From Ignelater luminosus (Eukaryota > Arthropoda > Insecta > Coleoptera > Elateridae): a stretch of DNA of 64,000 nucleotides. Below are positions 35,280 to 50,002 of the stretch, in pieces. Location of the stretch: positions 49,019 to 113,018 of the forward strand of contig VTPC01000790.1 in NCBI GenBank assembly GCA_011009095.1, given 5' to 3'. Made by a program: the position numbers and the translations under genes. Position 1 is the stretch's first letter; each line of letters starts with the position of its first letter. The notes beneath the pieces were generated by a model that worked only from the letters and a program-made list of their open reading frames with translations, was not told the origin of the DNA and ran no database searches.

Positions 35280-38200
35280 GCCATGTTACCTTTACGGTAG
35301 GTAGTGCATTTTCAGACGTTTGATCGAGCAGTTTTTCTATTTATTGAGTCGTCAATAGAACAACTTACATCATCCTACAATTCACTCTTCTGTGCTATAG
35401 TTTTGTCATGTTACATGACGACGGTATAACAATAAAGCGAACAGGATATAAAACAACTAAATCAAGCAAAGTGATTATTATTATTAGATAGAAAACCTGA
35501 AGGGTAAACAATAGAAAAGCATCAAGGATAATGGTTTCTACGATTTTAAAATTTAAAATTTTAATTCAAACTAATTAAAGTACCACTCAATTGGGCACAT
35601 TTTATAATATCTCGTTAGGTAAAAGCCATAAGACCATTTCTATTAAAGAACGTTTCACGTCAGCTAACTAATTGGCAACACCGCGACGCCCTATCCCAGA
35701 GAGTTACCACTGTAGAGAACGCTTTGGATACATTTTTCTAGTTCTATTTTTGCATTAGTCGCAATTACAAAATTGTCTGACAACTAGAATTTTTTTCGAG
35801 TGTTTTTGGAAAATATTTTTGTTGTTAATTACATTGTCTTTTTCCAAATGTTTGTCTGTTTTATGTTTATCAGTACTTTAACTTTTTTAGTTAACAGAAA
35901 CTTGCAATAATAATTTCTATTTTAATTTTATCAAGTTTTTAGCATCATAAATCACCTCTGATATAAAAACTAGAAAATTTAAGCGAAAATTTAAAATTAA
36001 ATAATTCATTTTAAAAATTAAAATTCGATTTCAAAAAATATTAAAATCCCTTTAGGCTTTAGGGATCTTTACTAACTACTAATAATAATGTCTGGATCGT
36101 AAAATTTTAAACAGGTGTTAATATTATTGCCAAAAGTATTTAACCCTAGGCGTCGACTGGATCGATAAGGACGCAGATGCATAAGCGCAGACTAAAGTAC
36201 GTACAGGCGTTGATAGTTTGAATGGGTGTTTCATCGAATATAAAGCACATATACCCCACACATTATTTAATTTCTAAACCCTTCGTTTTATACATTTTTT
36301 ATATGTAATATGCTTTTTCAAAAATAAAGAATTTCACTTTACAAAGTTAAAAACGAGCTGGGGCTTTTCCTGCAAAAAGCTTGACCTACATTTCATAACC
36401 TCAATTTCTAGGTTTTCGGAGAGGAGAGGTTGTGCTACAATATTATATAAAAGAGTAATTTTACGGTTCTTCCGTTTATTCGCGAAATACTGTTATTTAG
36501 GTATAATTGGATTGGAGTTTTTTGTAGGGATTTATTAAATGGTAATTAGCAGGTTTATTACATCTAATAATCTTAGAGATATTTTATCTTTTTTTAATGT
36601 AATAAACTAATTGTAAGACATAATTAACAATAATTTTGTGTTCAAAGTATTTTGGTTTATTACTTACCTACTAAGAAATTCTGTCAATTTTTCAAATGTG
36701 ATGTAACGGAGTAAACTTTATGTAAGAAAAATGCTATATTTTGCGGAAAATAGGTGATCTATCAATTGTTAGTGTATATTACAATAATGATGAGTTTGTC
36801 AACGGTAGATCTTTATTTAAAATACACGACATAACTGAATATATATTTTTCCAAAACACAATGCTGGTTGTTCTATATCAGATGTAACTTGTAACTTTTA
36901 TACTTGAACGTACAAAGGTCTATGGTTCTTTCAGTGAATTTTATCATTGATTATTGTCTTGTATCTTATGATATAATCTCTTTGTCTGCAGCACTTCTGT
37001 TTTATTTGTGCAGAAGCAGGGATTTTATAATTCAGATTTATTTAGAATTAAAAAATCTGTTCAACGATATCTAGGTCGTATCCGTCCTAATCAAGAGTGT
37101 TATAAACAAGACCGTTAGATTATAAAATAAATCACAGCAATTACAAAAATTTTTTGAAAAGTTCCTATTTTTACGTTTTCAAATAAAAAAAACTCATAAA
37201 AATTTAGAAAAAAAAAACACCCTGTATGATGATAATTTCTTCAAAGGTTTACAAACTCAGAATTTTAAAGTTTAAACTGCAAAGAGGCTACATCGAATCC
37301 AAAGGGCTATATGACCCAGTAGTCCGTGTTTAAATTAGAAACAAAAGTTTCACAATTCATTGGATACTAGTTCGACAGCTTCTAAATGAAACCGTTTGGG
37401 TTTGGAAACTTAGTAAATCAATATGTTGAACACACTAGATACAAGACTGAATAATGGATAAGTTGATCTTGCAGTGTAAAAACGTTTAGTCATCTATGAT
37501 AATAACTTTTAGAAAGAAATGGGAAACGAAAAAATTGCCATGTCTGGAACAAAAATAGAGAAGCGGTGCAGCTCAGAGACCCAAAATCAGCAAGATTCTA
37601 GTTCAAACAGTTAATAAAAAGACAAATGGTCGCTATGGTGACCTAAGGTTTATGTTTATGCGTTTAAAGTTTTCTTGTAACAAAAGGGACAATTTGACAA
37701 TTACTGAAAATCATCCAAGGAAGATTGTATGTTCTGCAACTGGCGAATAGAATCTGAGATTTAATTTTGCACATAGTTCTCGTCTAAAAAATATGATTTT
37801 TTTAGAGACCAAACGTTACTACATACTCTAATGATATCTGCCCCTTTTAGTTAAGGATATGAATTAACTCAGTTTAAATAGTATTAAGATGTAAAATCTT
37901 TTAACTACTGAACAAACAACTAACAATAAATATTTTTTGTGCTACCTAATGATAGAAATCTGCACGAAGATAAAGAAACCTGTATCGACTTAAATGAGTT
38001 TTTTGTACATCGAGCAATATAGCTAAGAAAGAATAAAAAAAACATTTACCTTTTCAGTATTTATCTACACCAGTGAGAACAACTGACTTTTGAACTTGAA
38101 CCTCGGTCTTTCTGAATTTGAGCGTAGCTCATGCAAGGTGCTGCTTAAACATATCGACTCAAATTGAGTCCTATACTTTCTTCATGAAATCTAAAAATTA

Positions 38201-39800
38201 TTTTTATCTTGTTCTAGGGGAATGCGCGATTATCAAATAAAATTTCATTTTGTATACTCAAAACTTGGGAAAACAACCGTATTTGAAACAGGCCGTTTTC
38301 GAAAATATCAAGTCTAGTACTGCCTTAAAACCATCTTTTGATTTCTTTTCTAGCTTGCAAAACAGTTCTAAGATGGAAAGTAAATTGTTTTTTTTTCTCT
38401 ATGTTAGAAATAGTAGAGAAATTGAAGTAAAACCAATAACAATGACATAAAATGTAAAAAAAATCTAAGTGAGACACCCTGTATATTGGCAGACTTTTTG
38501 ACAAATAGGTAGATAGATAGGCAACAGCTTGCATTTAGTACAAGAATGGTATTTTTGATTATGAAGCATCACTGGTTGATGTTTTTTCTAAATTGTAAAA
38601 ATGCACAAAGTGTTGCAAAACACAAGAGTTGCTATAAAGCAATTTTCTTAAACAAATCTAGCTTGATTATGGCAACCATATTTGTTTTTGACGTTTGGAA
38701 GTAAAAAGGAGTTGAAAGTGAGAATGTCTTCATGGTTTAGCAAAGTTTTTACTTTTTTTCTTTTTTGGAAGCTTCACTGATGCAGATGTTGGTATAGTTA
38801 GAGGAGTTGTAACATAATAATCAGAAAAGAAGACCACGCCACTTTACGGTACTTGCTTGACTAAAAGTAGAAATCTAGGGAATATAAAGAAAGTTAAACA
38901 CCCTTAATAACAAAAGATGGGGGAAAGATATCTGGTTTTGAGTGGTACAAAATCTCAAACTAAGAGAGAATAGAGAAATGACAAGAATATTTGGTATGCT
39001 TTCTCTTTTATTATGAAAAATGAGTTAAAATCTGTTTATTTACTCATGCGTCTTCCAAAATTGAGAAATCGCTTGGCAACTCTTTTGATCGCATTAAATC
39101 AGTTCATCTTGATTAATCACTGAAAAACAAGCTACCTATTAAAGTTTGGTCTATAGTTGTAAGATATTTTATTGGGTTATTGGTATTTGGGAAAACCATT
39201 AATAGCAATTTCCGAGTTGACATTGGGCGAGAACTCGACGTTTTGACCGCTCACATGACGAAATTCTTCAACGCTATAAATCAAAGGGTAAGAAAGTAAG
39301 TCTTAATGTGGGAGTCCATAGCAAAAGCAGAACAGAACTGAGGTGTTCCACAAATTGATAGAGCATGTTCTACAATTTTTATTTTTTGTTTCATGGCGTT
39401 TTGATTTCTTTCTTTGATGGAATTCTTAATCTTCAGAATATTTTAGAGATTTAACAAATACTTCGTTATTAATTTCTAAAACAGATTTTTAAATACGCAA
39501 ATAACAAAATGAAAATAAACATTATCGTTTGTTCTGAAGACTTTTGATTAATTATTGTAAAATTCCGAAACATCATTTTTGTTGAGTTCACTTTCATAAA
39601 ATTCTGACAAAATATCAAATATTGTTAACAGCGGTATCATATTTTTCCATCAAGTAACTCCATATTTCACTTTGAACATCCATTTCAAACTTTCAATTAA
39701 ATGGTCAATTAATTAACTGCTAACGAAAATATCATTATTCGCTTCCAACAATTTATCAAATTACGCGGTTTTCAGCTTGCTGATTATATGTTTTGACAAT
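35280..39800. other. AT-rich DNA with repeat ends at 37218 and 38476
   Basis: No gene recognised. AACACCCTGTAT near 37216 and GAGACACCCTGTATATT near 38474 are termini of the ACAGGGTG family in minus orientation. The ORF at 38250-38450 immediately precedes such an end and is likely part of the repeat. Confidence 0.4.
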
Positions 39801-39814
39801 TGCATTTTATGAAT

Positions 39815-40085
39815 TTACAGTAAACTATCTGTCCAGAAACAATCTATCCACTGTTTTGGCATCAATCTGATTTTCGTATGTTGACGTTTGCGGCAGTAAT
39901 GGCGATGAGAGAACGGATGGATGGTGGATACAGGGGGATAAGGGGTAACGATGCCAACTGGTGATGACACTAACGCGCGTTGACAAGATATAACTCTGCA
40001 CCGTACCTCGCGCACCCTCGACCCACCATTTGAAAATCGTTGCAACCTTCCATTCTATGTGTATGTGTTTTGTATAAACCATTGG
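39815..40085. other. Block of balanced base composition, possible conserved non-coding DNA
   Basis: Clearly richer in GC than neighbouring DNA, with no homopolymer tracts. Overlapping minus-strand frames of 76 and 85 codons exist but resemble no protein I know. It could be an enhancer, an exon of an unknown gene or an old repeat. Confidence 0.3.
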
Positions 40086-40089
40086 AGAA

Positions 40090-41575
40090 ACGAAGACGAA
40101 ATACCCACCTGATCAGATTTAATCAGAACGTGGAGATAATTTATATTTTAACCTTTCATCTTGATTAAAATTTTTTTAGTGAAAATGAAATATAATCCCA
40201 CTTCTGTTGTTTAAAAGGGTGGGCAGTGGTTGGTTATACAAAGAGATTTTAATACTGAAAATGAAAATCATTTTCGCTGATACTACAAAAGGATTTCATT
40301 ACAAATGAGAAAAGCTTTTGTTCACAAATTATGGGGAACATTTTTATTATTTTTTTTCTTTCATCTTTGTGTAAACGGTATGAGGAACACACCTATAATT
40401 CTCTACCTTGTTATGTCTTAACATCAAAGGAATTAAGGATTAAAATACTTATGATCACTTAAAGCCTTGTTTTGATAAGCAATAAAATAATTCAGAGAAA
40501 AAGGAGTGCAATTTTATAAGGAGAAAGAAATCAATTAAGAGGGAAAATATCTAGAATACACTCTATTATAAAGCATTCTTTGAGGATCGTTTTACATGAT
40601 TATGTTAAAAGCATTCTTATATCAGAATGGAACTTGCTGCTAAAGTACAACTTTTTCTGTAATAAAAAGTGAAATCTAAGACGCTTTGATTTTTCATTAG
40701 ACACAGTAATGCATCCACCATAAAACAAGTCCTGCCATACTAGGGGCTCTACCACTAATTAAGATATTTATACATACGTAATTAAATTTGCCAGAAATGT
40801 ACTTTGACGAAAGGTTTCACATTCTTCAGACACAAAAAGCTATTTTGCTCCAACTAAAACTGTTCACTTCCGTGATTGCGCTATACCAGAATTGAAGCAA
40901 CGTAAAGAGCTTCCTCTAAAACTGAAACGAATTAAGCTGTAGCAACGAGAGAACAAAGAACAAAGACAAAAGTGTACTGTAATTTAATGCGTAACAGCCA
41001 TCTTCAATTTTTCTCTAACTACCCAGAATTCATTTTGTTCTTGAAGATCATTTCTCCTTGGTCCTTGGATTAAAGCTGCAATATTCTTCAAGAATAGCTG
41101 TTTGGATTCTTCTTGAAGTCAAACTCTTCAAACTTTTATGTAACGACTTTTAATGTCAGCTTTCTTGTTTGTTTTTCTCGTCTTCTGTAGAAATAATTGT
41201 CTAAACTTAAACCTTCTATAACGTTACGGGAAGAAAATGCAATATAATTCTTTTAGTGTCAAACCTTGATATTATACATAATACACAAAGCAAAGACTAA
41301 CTTTGTTGACGACTTTTTCGGGTTTGTTTTACAGACTAAAGTTTTTGTTCAGTCTGCTTTTTGGAAATTTGAAATTTATCAGTCTCACATCTTAAGTCAA
41401 ATATGACACAAAGCCTCACTGTACTATATTCCTCGATTTTCCTCTGTTGCTTGAATCAACTATTTTAGGTGTTCATCTCTTCTTTGCAACGTAGGAAAAT
41501 GTAATAATAACGGTTTTAGAATAAATCGTTTTATAAAATAATTTTAGTTTTTTCTCTAGGTGTGTGTACATTGTC
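40090..41575. other. AT-rich DNA, nothing recognised
   Basis: No coding segment or repeat structure that I can support. Confidence 0.4.
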
Positions 41576-41578
41576 AGT

Positions 41579-41700
41579 TTATGCTAGATTATCTTCAGAC
41601 TTGATCTCCAGGTCGACTGTGATGATATCTCTTTTGTTACGGTCTATGGTTATGCTACTAGCATCAGAAATACCAACTACTTCTTCTTGGACATCATTCA
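41579..41700 (-). CDS. Candidate 3'-terminal coding exon, unknown protein
   Basis: On the minus strand a pyrimidine-rich tract and CAG precede position 41700. The frame then reads NDVQEEVVGISDASS and continues with ITIDRNKRDIITVDLEIK to a TAA at 41581-41579. The tail is acidic and rich in V, I, D and E, unlike the K/N/F/L-rich chance frames elsewhere in the window. If real, it would be the last exon of a minus-strand gene, perhaps one whose earlier exons lie to the right. I do not recognise the protein, and no canonical AATAAA was found just downstream. A chance frame remains quite possible. Confidence 0.25.
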
Positions 41701-41704
41701 CTGT

Positions 41705-44700
41705 GTTTGAAAGATCCCAACATATGACCAAAAAGTAGAAACAATTCAACAGCTATTCATTTAGTTTTTCTTAATATAAAAAAAAATAATTTCGTCAAAT
41801 AGTTCATTAGAAGTTTAAGAGAAAGTTGTTGTTTCGAATATTTCTTCCTTAATTAACTAATCGGAACTCATATTCAAATGTCCAGATTGCACAAACACTG
41901 TCAAATATTAACATCTCATATACACGACAAAAAATTAAATTGATCCTGTCAAAAATATTGGCAATTTTCAATTTTGGCCATTTTCTGCCAAACAATAATT
42001 AAATGATCAAAATAAATATTTTTCCACATGAAAACAATGAATATCAGTAGCAACTCTACATATGCTGCAAGTTGCTACACGTTCCTCGTGGACAATAGAA
42101 GGGGGTCATACTATGCTCATCCTTGCTTTAGATTGTACGTGGATCTTCATGGTTGAAGTGAAATAAATTTAGAGAAAGAGAGAAATTCAAAAACAGTTGT
42201 TCTTTTCACACAAGAAAAGTGAATCATTGTTCTAATGTTAATAGAAGCTTGGAATACTTTCACCTGGAAAGATTCTAGGTAAATGGGTTGTAAAAAAAAT
42301 CCCCACACAGACAGACATATATTTGAAGAAAGATACTTCGGAAAGACAGATCGATTCATCAGCTCCGACTTCAACGCCCACTCCCACAACTTATAAATGA
42401 AAGAAAATAGTTTTTGTTTCCTCTTAAAGATTAGGCTTACTCTTGCTAGTTCTAAAGTTCATTCTTTTCTACATCAACCCTGACATTTATTTGAATTATA
42501 TGCTTGCTGTGTTCTAAAATTTGGAAAATCGGAAATTCAGAACCATTAATCAGCAAAATAAATTTTTTGATATCCAGATCACACTAACTCCGAAGAACAT
42601 TGTTAAGTTGAATCTACAAAAAAATTCTGCGAAATTCACCTGTTCCTCGATAAAGATTGTAAAATATACCTACAAAGTCTACTAATGCTAAAACTACCTT
42701 ACAAAGGTTCACTAGGATCTTTTGCATTTATATGTGATCATACTACTTTTCAGGTTTCCAGACCTCACATACTGATTCCCTCAAAGCCAGCATCATTTTT
42801 ATTCATAAAATTTTTTTCATCCAACTGAAGGCAAGTGAAGTTATGGCCTATAGAAGTATTGATTTTTCTATTTAGTAGATTGGAAGAAAAACTGGATACA
42901 AATGTTACTGAGTCCCAAAAAGTATAAGTCATTTTTTGAAGTGTCCTTCATTGTATAGTTCTAGTTAAGAAACGACCGGCTTGTAGTAGAAGTTGGGAAC
43001 TCTGCAGACTGCACTGCGGTCCAGAAGACTCAAATTATAAAACCAGAAGTAAATTATGAAAAATAAATTTATTGCTGAACTTTATTGCTTCATTGAGAAA
43101 TCTAAACAGTTTCAAATTTTGATAGATAAAGTTTGCTCTATAAAAATACAAAAAGGTCAAAAGATTTAAATTAAATTATTTATTATTTTAGATAGGTATG
43201 TATTAGATATTCCTTGTATACTCTGCAACACCAAAAGTTACTATTAGGGCAGACCTACTAAACGCACTTTTTCCAGACCAGACACTTGGCAGAAAAAAGG
43301 CCGCTTTATAATAGTTTCACTTATTACTTCATTTCTCTTTGTAAACATAGATGAACATAAAAAAGATGCACACAGTAACACGCTTATGGCTGGCATAATA
43401 CGGAAAGCAGAGGAAATAGAAGATTTAAAGTTCTGGTGAACTTGTAGAGTCATCATAATCTTAAATAGGTCTATAGTCAAAAAACAACCTTTAGCAACTC
43501 TTTAACCATAACACAAATACCGCATCGACGTGATTAGAGCTGCTTTGGTATTATGTGAACTGGAATATAGACTTTAACTAGGAATGAAGGAGTTTAGATT
43601 GAACAGTGAGAATCTTCCTTTTTCTTCTTCATCCTATAAAAACGAATACTAAGTGAAATGGTTTTTTTATCGTAGAAAGGAATCGCATGAGAAGAGATAA
43701 GGACTATATGGTGCGTATAAAAACACTATAACGTGTTTTGGGTTACGGACTTTTGTTTAATCAATACTCTATGAGCGGAAGTATTGTCATTATTAACATT
43801 ATTCTTGTACACAATTTGACTATAATGTCAATACTATGGCTTTTGATTTTGACCATTTGGGCCTTCATCACTCATTGTTCAAATGCAGGTGTTTATGGCA
43901 ATTATTTGGTTCTTCACACAGGCACCATGTGTTCACAAACATTTGCTGAATCTCACAAGAAACTTGAACATAATATTTTACTCGCGGTTCATATCATTGA
44001 TTTTATGGATAATCGTATTTTGACTATCAATTTGAATCTGAAATCAGAATTTGTTTGACGGAGTCTATTTTCAAGTTATAGGTAATTAATCAAAACCAAA
44101 AATGAAAGATTTGGGGGACATTATTTAAAGATAATGATTAAGGGTGAATGTCTCATAAAAGAACCATTGGATAAACGAATTTAAAATTGTTACTTCAAGA
44201 TTTAAAGCTCTGTAATATCTAAATTTGTTTAAAATGAGAAAAGAAATTTACTAATTTACTGCAAATCGAACAGGAGGAGAACACAAGAAGAGGAAAACCT
44301 GAACAATTTGAGAAGAGAAAATAAATTTGCAGGAATACAGAGAGAACAAACGGCATCAAAGAGGATTATTTTGTTACTATCTACAGAAATGAAGAAGAAA
44401 AGAAACTAAAATAACTATGATTACACGATAATGAGATGCTGCACTAACCAAAATAAACAGTAGAAGCAAAAAATGGAACCACAGAGACATTTCTAAATCT
44501 ATCATAAAAAAAGAGTATCATTTACCATAAGATGTCTTAATTCTGAGCTCAGATTCAACTTCAAGTTTCCAAACAAACAAACTTCTGAGAATAGAAACAA
44601 TTGAAATTGCATTATCATTTACAGAAATGCACAATGTACAATGAATAGGTTCCAAAACCAACCGTTAATACTGAATCGTCTTTCAAAAACAGGTAAAACT

Positions 44701-44960
44701 GCAACAATTTAATTAATTTAAGATTCCATTAACAAAGTAAATACTATTATAATTAATTTACCGACATTTGCTAAATTTAGGTGGGAGTTAAATGTATGTA
44801 CATACAGAAACGTATTTGTTTTGTATATATTCATCCTTATTTAAAGGTCAACCAAAATACACATGCCCTAACGACATTTGGAGTGTTGTAAATACATGCC
44901 GTCTTGTAAATTTTTGTTTTAGTAAGCGCCTACTGTGTAGACCACACGTGGAACAAAAAC
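41705..44960. other. AT-rich DNA without recognised genes
   Basis: No supported gene. The 106-codon plus-strand frame at 43738-44058 begins at TTG rather than ATG, matches nothing I recognise and is taken as chance. Confidence 0.4.
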
Positions 44961-44967
44961 AGCAATT

Positions 44968-45330
44968 TCAAGAACAATACTGAGATATTTCAACTTTCCT
45001 TAAATTTGTTTTTGTAATTTCATTTGAATGGCAATAGAAGATTTTTACCCAACAAGAATTCTGTTGTCGCACGCATGTTCCGGCTAAATAAGAAAATTGA
45101 ACCCCGCGAATACATCGTGCTCTCATGGGAGGTGGTGAAAATCCGAGAAGCGGTTGCAACAAATTCATGAATAAAAACGAATAAGCGGAGCGGTAATAAA
45201 TAGACTCTCGGTTTTCCCTTGCTTTCCTCTTTGCTATCGCAACCCTTTTTGGTTGAAACAAACGAGCTAAACGTTTCTGTCTAAGATGCACCTTTATATT
45301 CATATTCGTAAAAGGGTTTAAACGACCTAT
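44968..45330 (-). other. Unrecognised 111-codon ORF in a block of balanced composition
   Basis: A minus-strand ORF from an ATG at 45303 to a stop at 44968, starting MNIKVHLRQKRLARLF. It is basic at the N-terminus, with no signal peptide and no domain I recognise. The underlying DNA at 45060-45260 is richer in GC than its surroundings, so the open frame may simply reflect a conserved or regulatory block. Confidence 0.25.
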
Positions 45331-45439
45331 ACACTATCTACAGTGTGTATGCTCGCTATTCGACGTAAATTGTTATTTGAAAATCGCCTGTAAAACGTTC
45401 TAACGGTGTACAACAGCAAAAACAAGAATTAGTACAGCG

Positions 45440-48400
45440 ACGATTTTACTTTTGAAAAGGAAATCTAAAGAAATCTAAAATATCTTTAATTTTACTGCGT
45501 CGAGCTGGCAATTATTGCTCGACTCCCCCTTGCGTATTATAATTTTCTTGATGTTAATTACAACTTTCAGGGACTTTGTTCCTTGTTTCTCTTGATAGTT
45601 ATGGCACTGTAAGCAAAATATGAATGCCGTTTCTAGAACAACTGAAATATAATTTTTGAATGTTTTCGACGCGAACATTAATTTTCAGGAGTATTGGAAT
45701 TTATTTTGTTCACAAGTGTTAGAGCAATGTAAATTACAGCAAAATACACCAAATTAAATTAAAATTTTTGAGTTTTGGAACTTCTTTATTGTTTGTTGTT
45801 ATCTTTAGCATATACATACAACGATACGTGAAGATTTTTAAAAATACAACGGATAGAATAAAACTTTCTCAACAAAGAGATTATTTTTACATTCTTGAGT
45901 ATGATTCAGCTAACCATCTGATTACGTCATGCTATCAACATCTGCAGAATAATATAAACAGTTAAAGTAGTTTTAAGAATTACTAAAATCATCATGCCCG
46001 AACCCTTGATTTGTAGTCACTACAATTTCTATAGGCAATTTCGATATCTTATTTACAGCTTTTGATTGATTTGCATAGTATGGGCCATGGAATGATTGTA
46101 ATCGTATATTTACTTAGTAAATTCCATTGTAAAGTATCTGATATCGATCAAAAAAGTTTGCTAAGAATTCAGAAGTGCATAGTCCACAAGACTGTCAGAT
46201 TATACATACTTTTATATTGCTGTGAATATTAAAATAATGAATTGTTAATAGTTAAAAGTGTTTTAAGCCATCAAATTAAATTTTTCGGTTTCAATTTTTC
46301 TTTTTAGTTTTATCAAAATTTCTAGAATTATGAAACTCAAAAGGACCAATCTATTTCGTGATATTTGATTATTTAAATTTGGAACTGCCACACAGTATCC
46401 TTAAAATGTCAAAATTACATGAAAATGTCAAAATATAATGCTCAGATTCTATGATAAATTTTACCTACAAAGTTATCAGAAAGATTTATCCTTGAAGACA
46501 ACTTAATCCAAAATTTTTGTAATTTTGTAACAATAAAAGCATAAATCAATATACAGGGTGCTTCACTTTCATCTGTACACCTCTGCATCTTTTTTGTTTT
46601 TTTTACGATTGATTTCAGATTTTTATCACTGGAACAACCCTCAAGAGGTAACATTGTCAAAGCAATTCTATTCTACCCTACCAGGCTACTACTATTTAAA
46701 ATAAGCAAGCATATGTATGTAAATGGGCTGTGCAACAGTTACGTTCGTAATTAAAAATAAAAATTCTTCTACCCAAGATTAGGGTCTTCTCGCCATACTA
46801 AGTAACTTTTCTTAACTGGTTTATTTTTCATAACAAATGCCTACTGTGTTTTCTCCATATTTTGCGTTTGTTTCTAGTTACAGCAGGCTGATGACGTGGA
46901 ATAAGGTTGCTTAGCTTAAATGATACGACAATAATTGTCTTTGAGGGTTAATTGTTAAAACTCAGTAAATAATCCTACAATAAACAAAAAATATGTGGGA
47001 TGTGTAAATAAAATAAGATGTAACACGCTATATGCACGTATTTTGTTTATTACCACTACCAGAGAAAACTATCAACCAAAAGATTGCACTAAACTTCGTC
47101 AAAATGTTTCAAAATGGCCGACATTAGGGTGATCAACGGCTTCAACCAACGTTGCCAAAGCAAGTTATAAATCTCCAAATCTGGAAATTTAGAACATTCA
47201 TGAAATGACTGTACCACATGTTTTCTTGTTGTGGCGCCAGTGTGCTCACCTCCTTAGCAGTTTTTTAAATTTTAATCGAGGTCATAACGATCGCGTCTTT
47301 CCATCAACTTTTGGCAACGCTTGGTACGGCCGCCGCATTCGGCCTTTTTTTGATTTACCAACAACGACGTTCTATGTGATGCCATCCATTAGCAATTAAA
47401 TTAATTTACGATTTGTGAACCAGTTTAACTAATTTCGAAAACAATTTTGGAATTTTAATTGGAATATCTTTCGAGAGCAAAAATCCCAGTTTTTAAAATC
47501 TTAACTCTAGAAAACCAAAACCAAAAATCACAATTTACAGTAACTCTATGAATAAAATATTTCATGTGGCCTTCTTAACTCATAGTGCTCCCAGAACATA
47601 CGCTGTATTGCATTTCTGAGTTGCTAAACCGATTCTTTAGTTTATAAAAGTTCTGCTTTCAAAGCTTTTTCAATACATTTGATTTTGGCGCCAAACCCTT
47701 TTACAAGATTTTTTATACTCATGCTCTTAGAGGTCAAATGTCTCAACAGAAAATGGTACAAAAACAAAACAATGAAAAAACTCAGGATATTTAGAGTTTT
47801 GCAATCTTCTCCCATACGCGCAGCTTGTCCAGATATCTTTGAAATTTATTTGCACATGTGGTATCCTAAAGCAAAGTTTTTCCACACTTCCATAGAATCA
47901 GGGCATGCCATCTGGTCGCTTGTTATCCCTACAATAAATTCCAAGGAATTCAATTACAGATAGAATATCAACAACAATGAAGCTTGATTGAGTCATTAAG
48001 CAACTGTGGCGAGACAACCTTCCAGCATTTTTATAACAGCTCAGACCGTGATAACCATAAGCATCAACTGTTTGACCATAAGTGCATCCGTAAGAATAGA
48101 GACAGATTGACCTATCCTCAAAGAAATGGCAATACAGAAAGTGAGATTATCTAAAGGTGTGCCTAGTGGAGTAGATGACAACCCGTCTAACCAAGCATTA
48201 TTCTCAGATTTCCATTTGTTTCTAGTTTGTTGAAAAATACGTTACAATGTTTTTAAATGCAGATAAGTATAAAAGCAGAAAATGTAAGCAAAAGTCTTGA
48301 ACCTTTGTACATTCAATCCCACTGATCCAACACATTTTTCTAAATATCTAATACCATATTTTACTTTGCATTTTAAAATCTTACAACTGCAAAACCGTAT

Positions 48401-49950
48401 TTGTCACAAAATTGCTATACAAATAAGTTTCAAAACTGTTTATGGCAATAGCATAACCTCTACATCAGTAACTTTTATTTTGACAAATATCGTTGTCAAT
48501 TGCTAAAGACCAACTGTCATCACTAGGAGATACTACTTAGATGGTCACGACGCAAGTGAAGGTTTTGAGGGAATGAAAATACCAAGCGTCGGCGAAGGTT
48601 GATGCAGTGCACCATGGTTTTTCTCCAATAACACCTAATTTAGTTTTGACTTAACATTTCGTTTCCTTTAACTAATGTTTTCGTGATGTGTAATCCTAAT
48701 TTTGAAACTCTTCTGTGTGACTTTTTAGAACATGCTTTCAAACTTTTTCATTGCTCGTCCATTTTATTAAATTTCGGTAAAGGTATTTTGTAAATTAGAG
48801 TGCTGACTCAAGGATATAAAATAAGCATGATGGTTTATATAAACGTATGTCCTAAAATACACCGCTTTCTGGATACAGCATACTTTAGGATATAGGTGTA
48901 TCTAAGCTGTGTCTTTTAATTTATGAATCAGTACTCTAAGATACATAATACCTTTATCAGACATCCTATAGGCTGAGTTACAAAAATCGCATCATTAACC
49001 TATTGAAAAGGAAAACGCAAAAGCAAAAAAGTTCTGCTGATGTTTTAGCATTAACACTAAAAAAATCCTTATTTCCACCTTTTTATAAAAACGCTTTTTC
49101 CTTTTTTTGCAATGAATTTAAAATTGATTTGTTAAGATAAATAAACAATATGCAGGCAAAGCTGTGTAGACCAGAAGTGAGACACACTGTATATTGTAAT
49201 AATAAGTGTAGAAGTAGTAGAATCATAATCAGTTTTTGCTACTGAAATTAAGTTGCATAATATGTATCCATAAAAGGGTTTGTCAAAATCTGTCTGTTGC
49301 TGAAAAAACAGATAAGACATCTAGCAGTTGCGGAAGAAACACAATAGTTTGCTTGAGAGAATAATAAAAGCCTTCATCGCGTTGATTGCTCAATCATACA
49401 AGCTTTGCTATCGAAGGACAAGATTTAAACAAATTGGTAGTTTTTCAAGATGACCAAGACAAGGAAAATAAAGGATTAAGAGCAATAGCAAAAGTTCATC
49501 ACATCCATTTTATGTTCTATTAATTGAATAAAACAAAATAGAAATAGTTGGAAATATTTTGTTGGTTTTGTACGTTTTCGTTTTGGAATGACTAAAATTA
49601 GAAATCAGGTTAGATTAGATACTCAAAAGTATATTTCTGAAATGCACTAGCAATAGATTTTATCTCCAGGAAGCAATGCGAAAATGAAGACCATCTAAAC
49701 AAGAAGAGTCAAGAAAACCAGGCCTGAAGTATCATAAATGCAAGATCGTAAAAATGCCAGATTTGTAAGAGTTCGGAGTAGCTTGATTAAGTTGATCCGA
49801 TTTCAAATACTGACACCATCTGATGTATGAAAATGAATGCAAACTACAAAAGACGGTCAAGACTTATTAAAAGCAGTTTATGAGCTGCGAGACAATCAGA
49901 ACTGGCAGAAGACAGAAATTACTGAGGGATAATGGACTAATAAAGGTGAT
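45440..49950. other. AT-rich DNA with repeat ends at 46553 and 49183
   Basis: No gene recognised. ATACAGGGTGCTTCAC near 46552 (plus) and GTGAGACACACTGTATATTG near 49178 (minus) are termini of the same ACAGGGTG family in inverted orientation. The minus-strand ORF at 46442-46660 spans the first and is probably repeat-derived. A GC-richer block at 47110-47350 carries a loose inverted repeat around GTTGCCAAAG. Confidence 0.4.
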
Positions 49951-49957
49951 TGAGAGT

Positions 49958-49983
49958 ACACCCTATATATACATATAGGGTGT
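49958..49983. repeat. 26-bp palindrome joining two repeat ends
   Basis: Arms ACACCCTATAT and ATATAGGGTGT match exactly around a 4-base centre. The arms are ACAGGGTG-family termini back to back, so two elements probably abut or one inserted at the end of another. Confidence 0.85.
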
Positions 49984-50002
49984 TTTTCTCTCCTACTGTA
50001 TT

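Noticed and set aside
43738..44058. 106-codon plus-strand frame
   Set aside because: It starts at TTG, matches no family I know, and such lengths occur by chance in 64 kb.
47110..47350. A MITE with long terminal inverted repeats
   Set aside because: Only GGCCGA and GTTGCCAAAG blocks pair; the arms do not align continuously and no target duplication was seen.
46551..49205. One 2.65-kb element bounded by the inverted ends at 46553 and 49185
   Set aside because: The ends face correctly, but no target duplication or internal coding supports a single element; they may be separate fragments.
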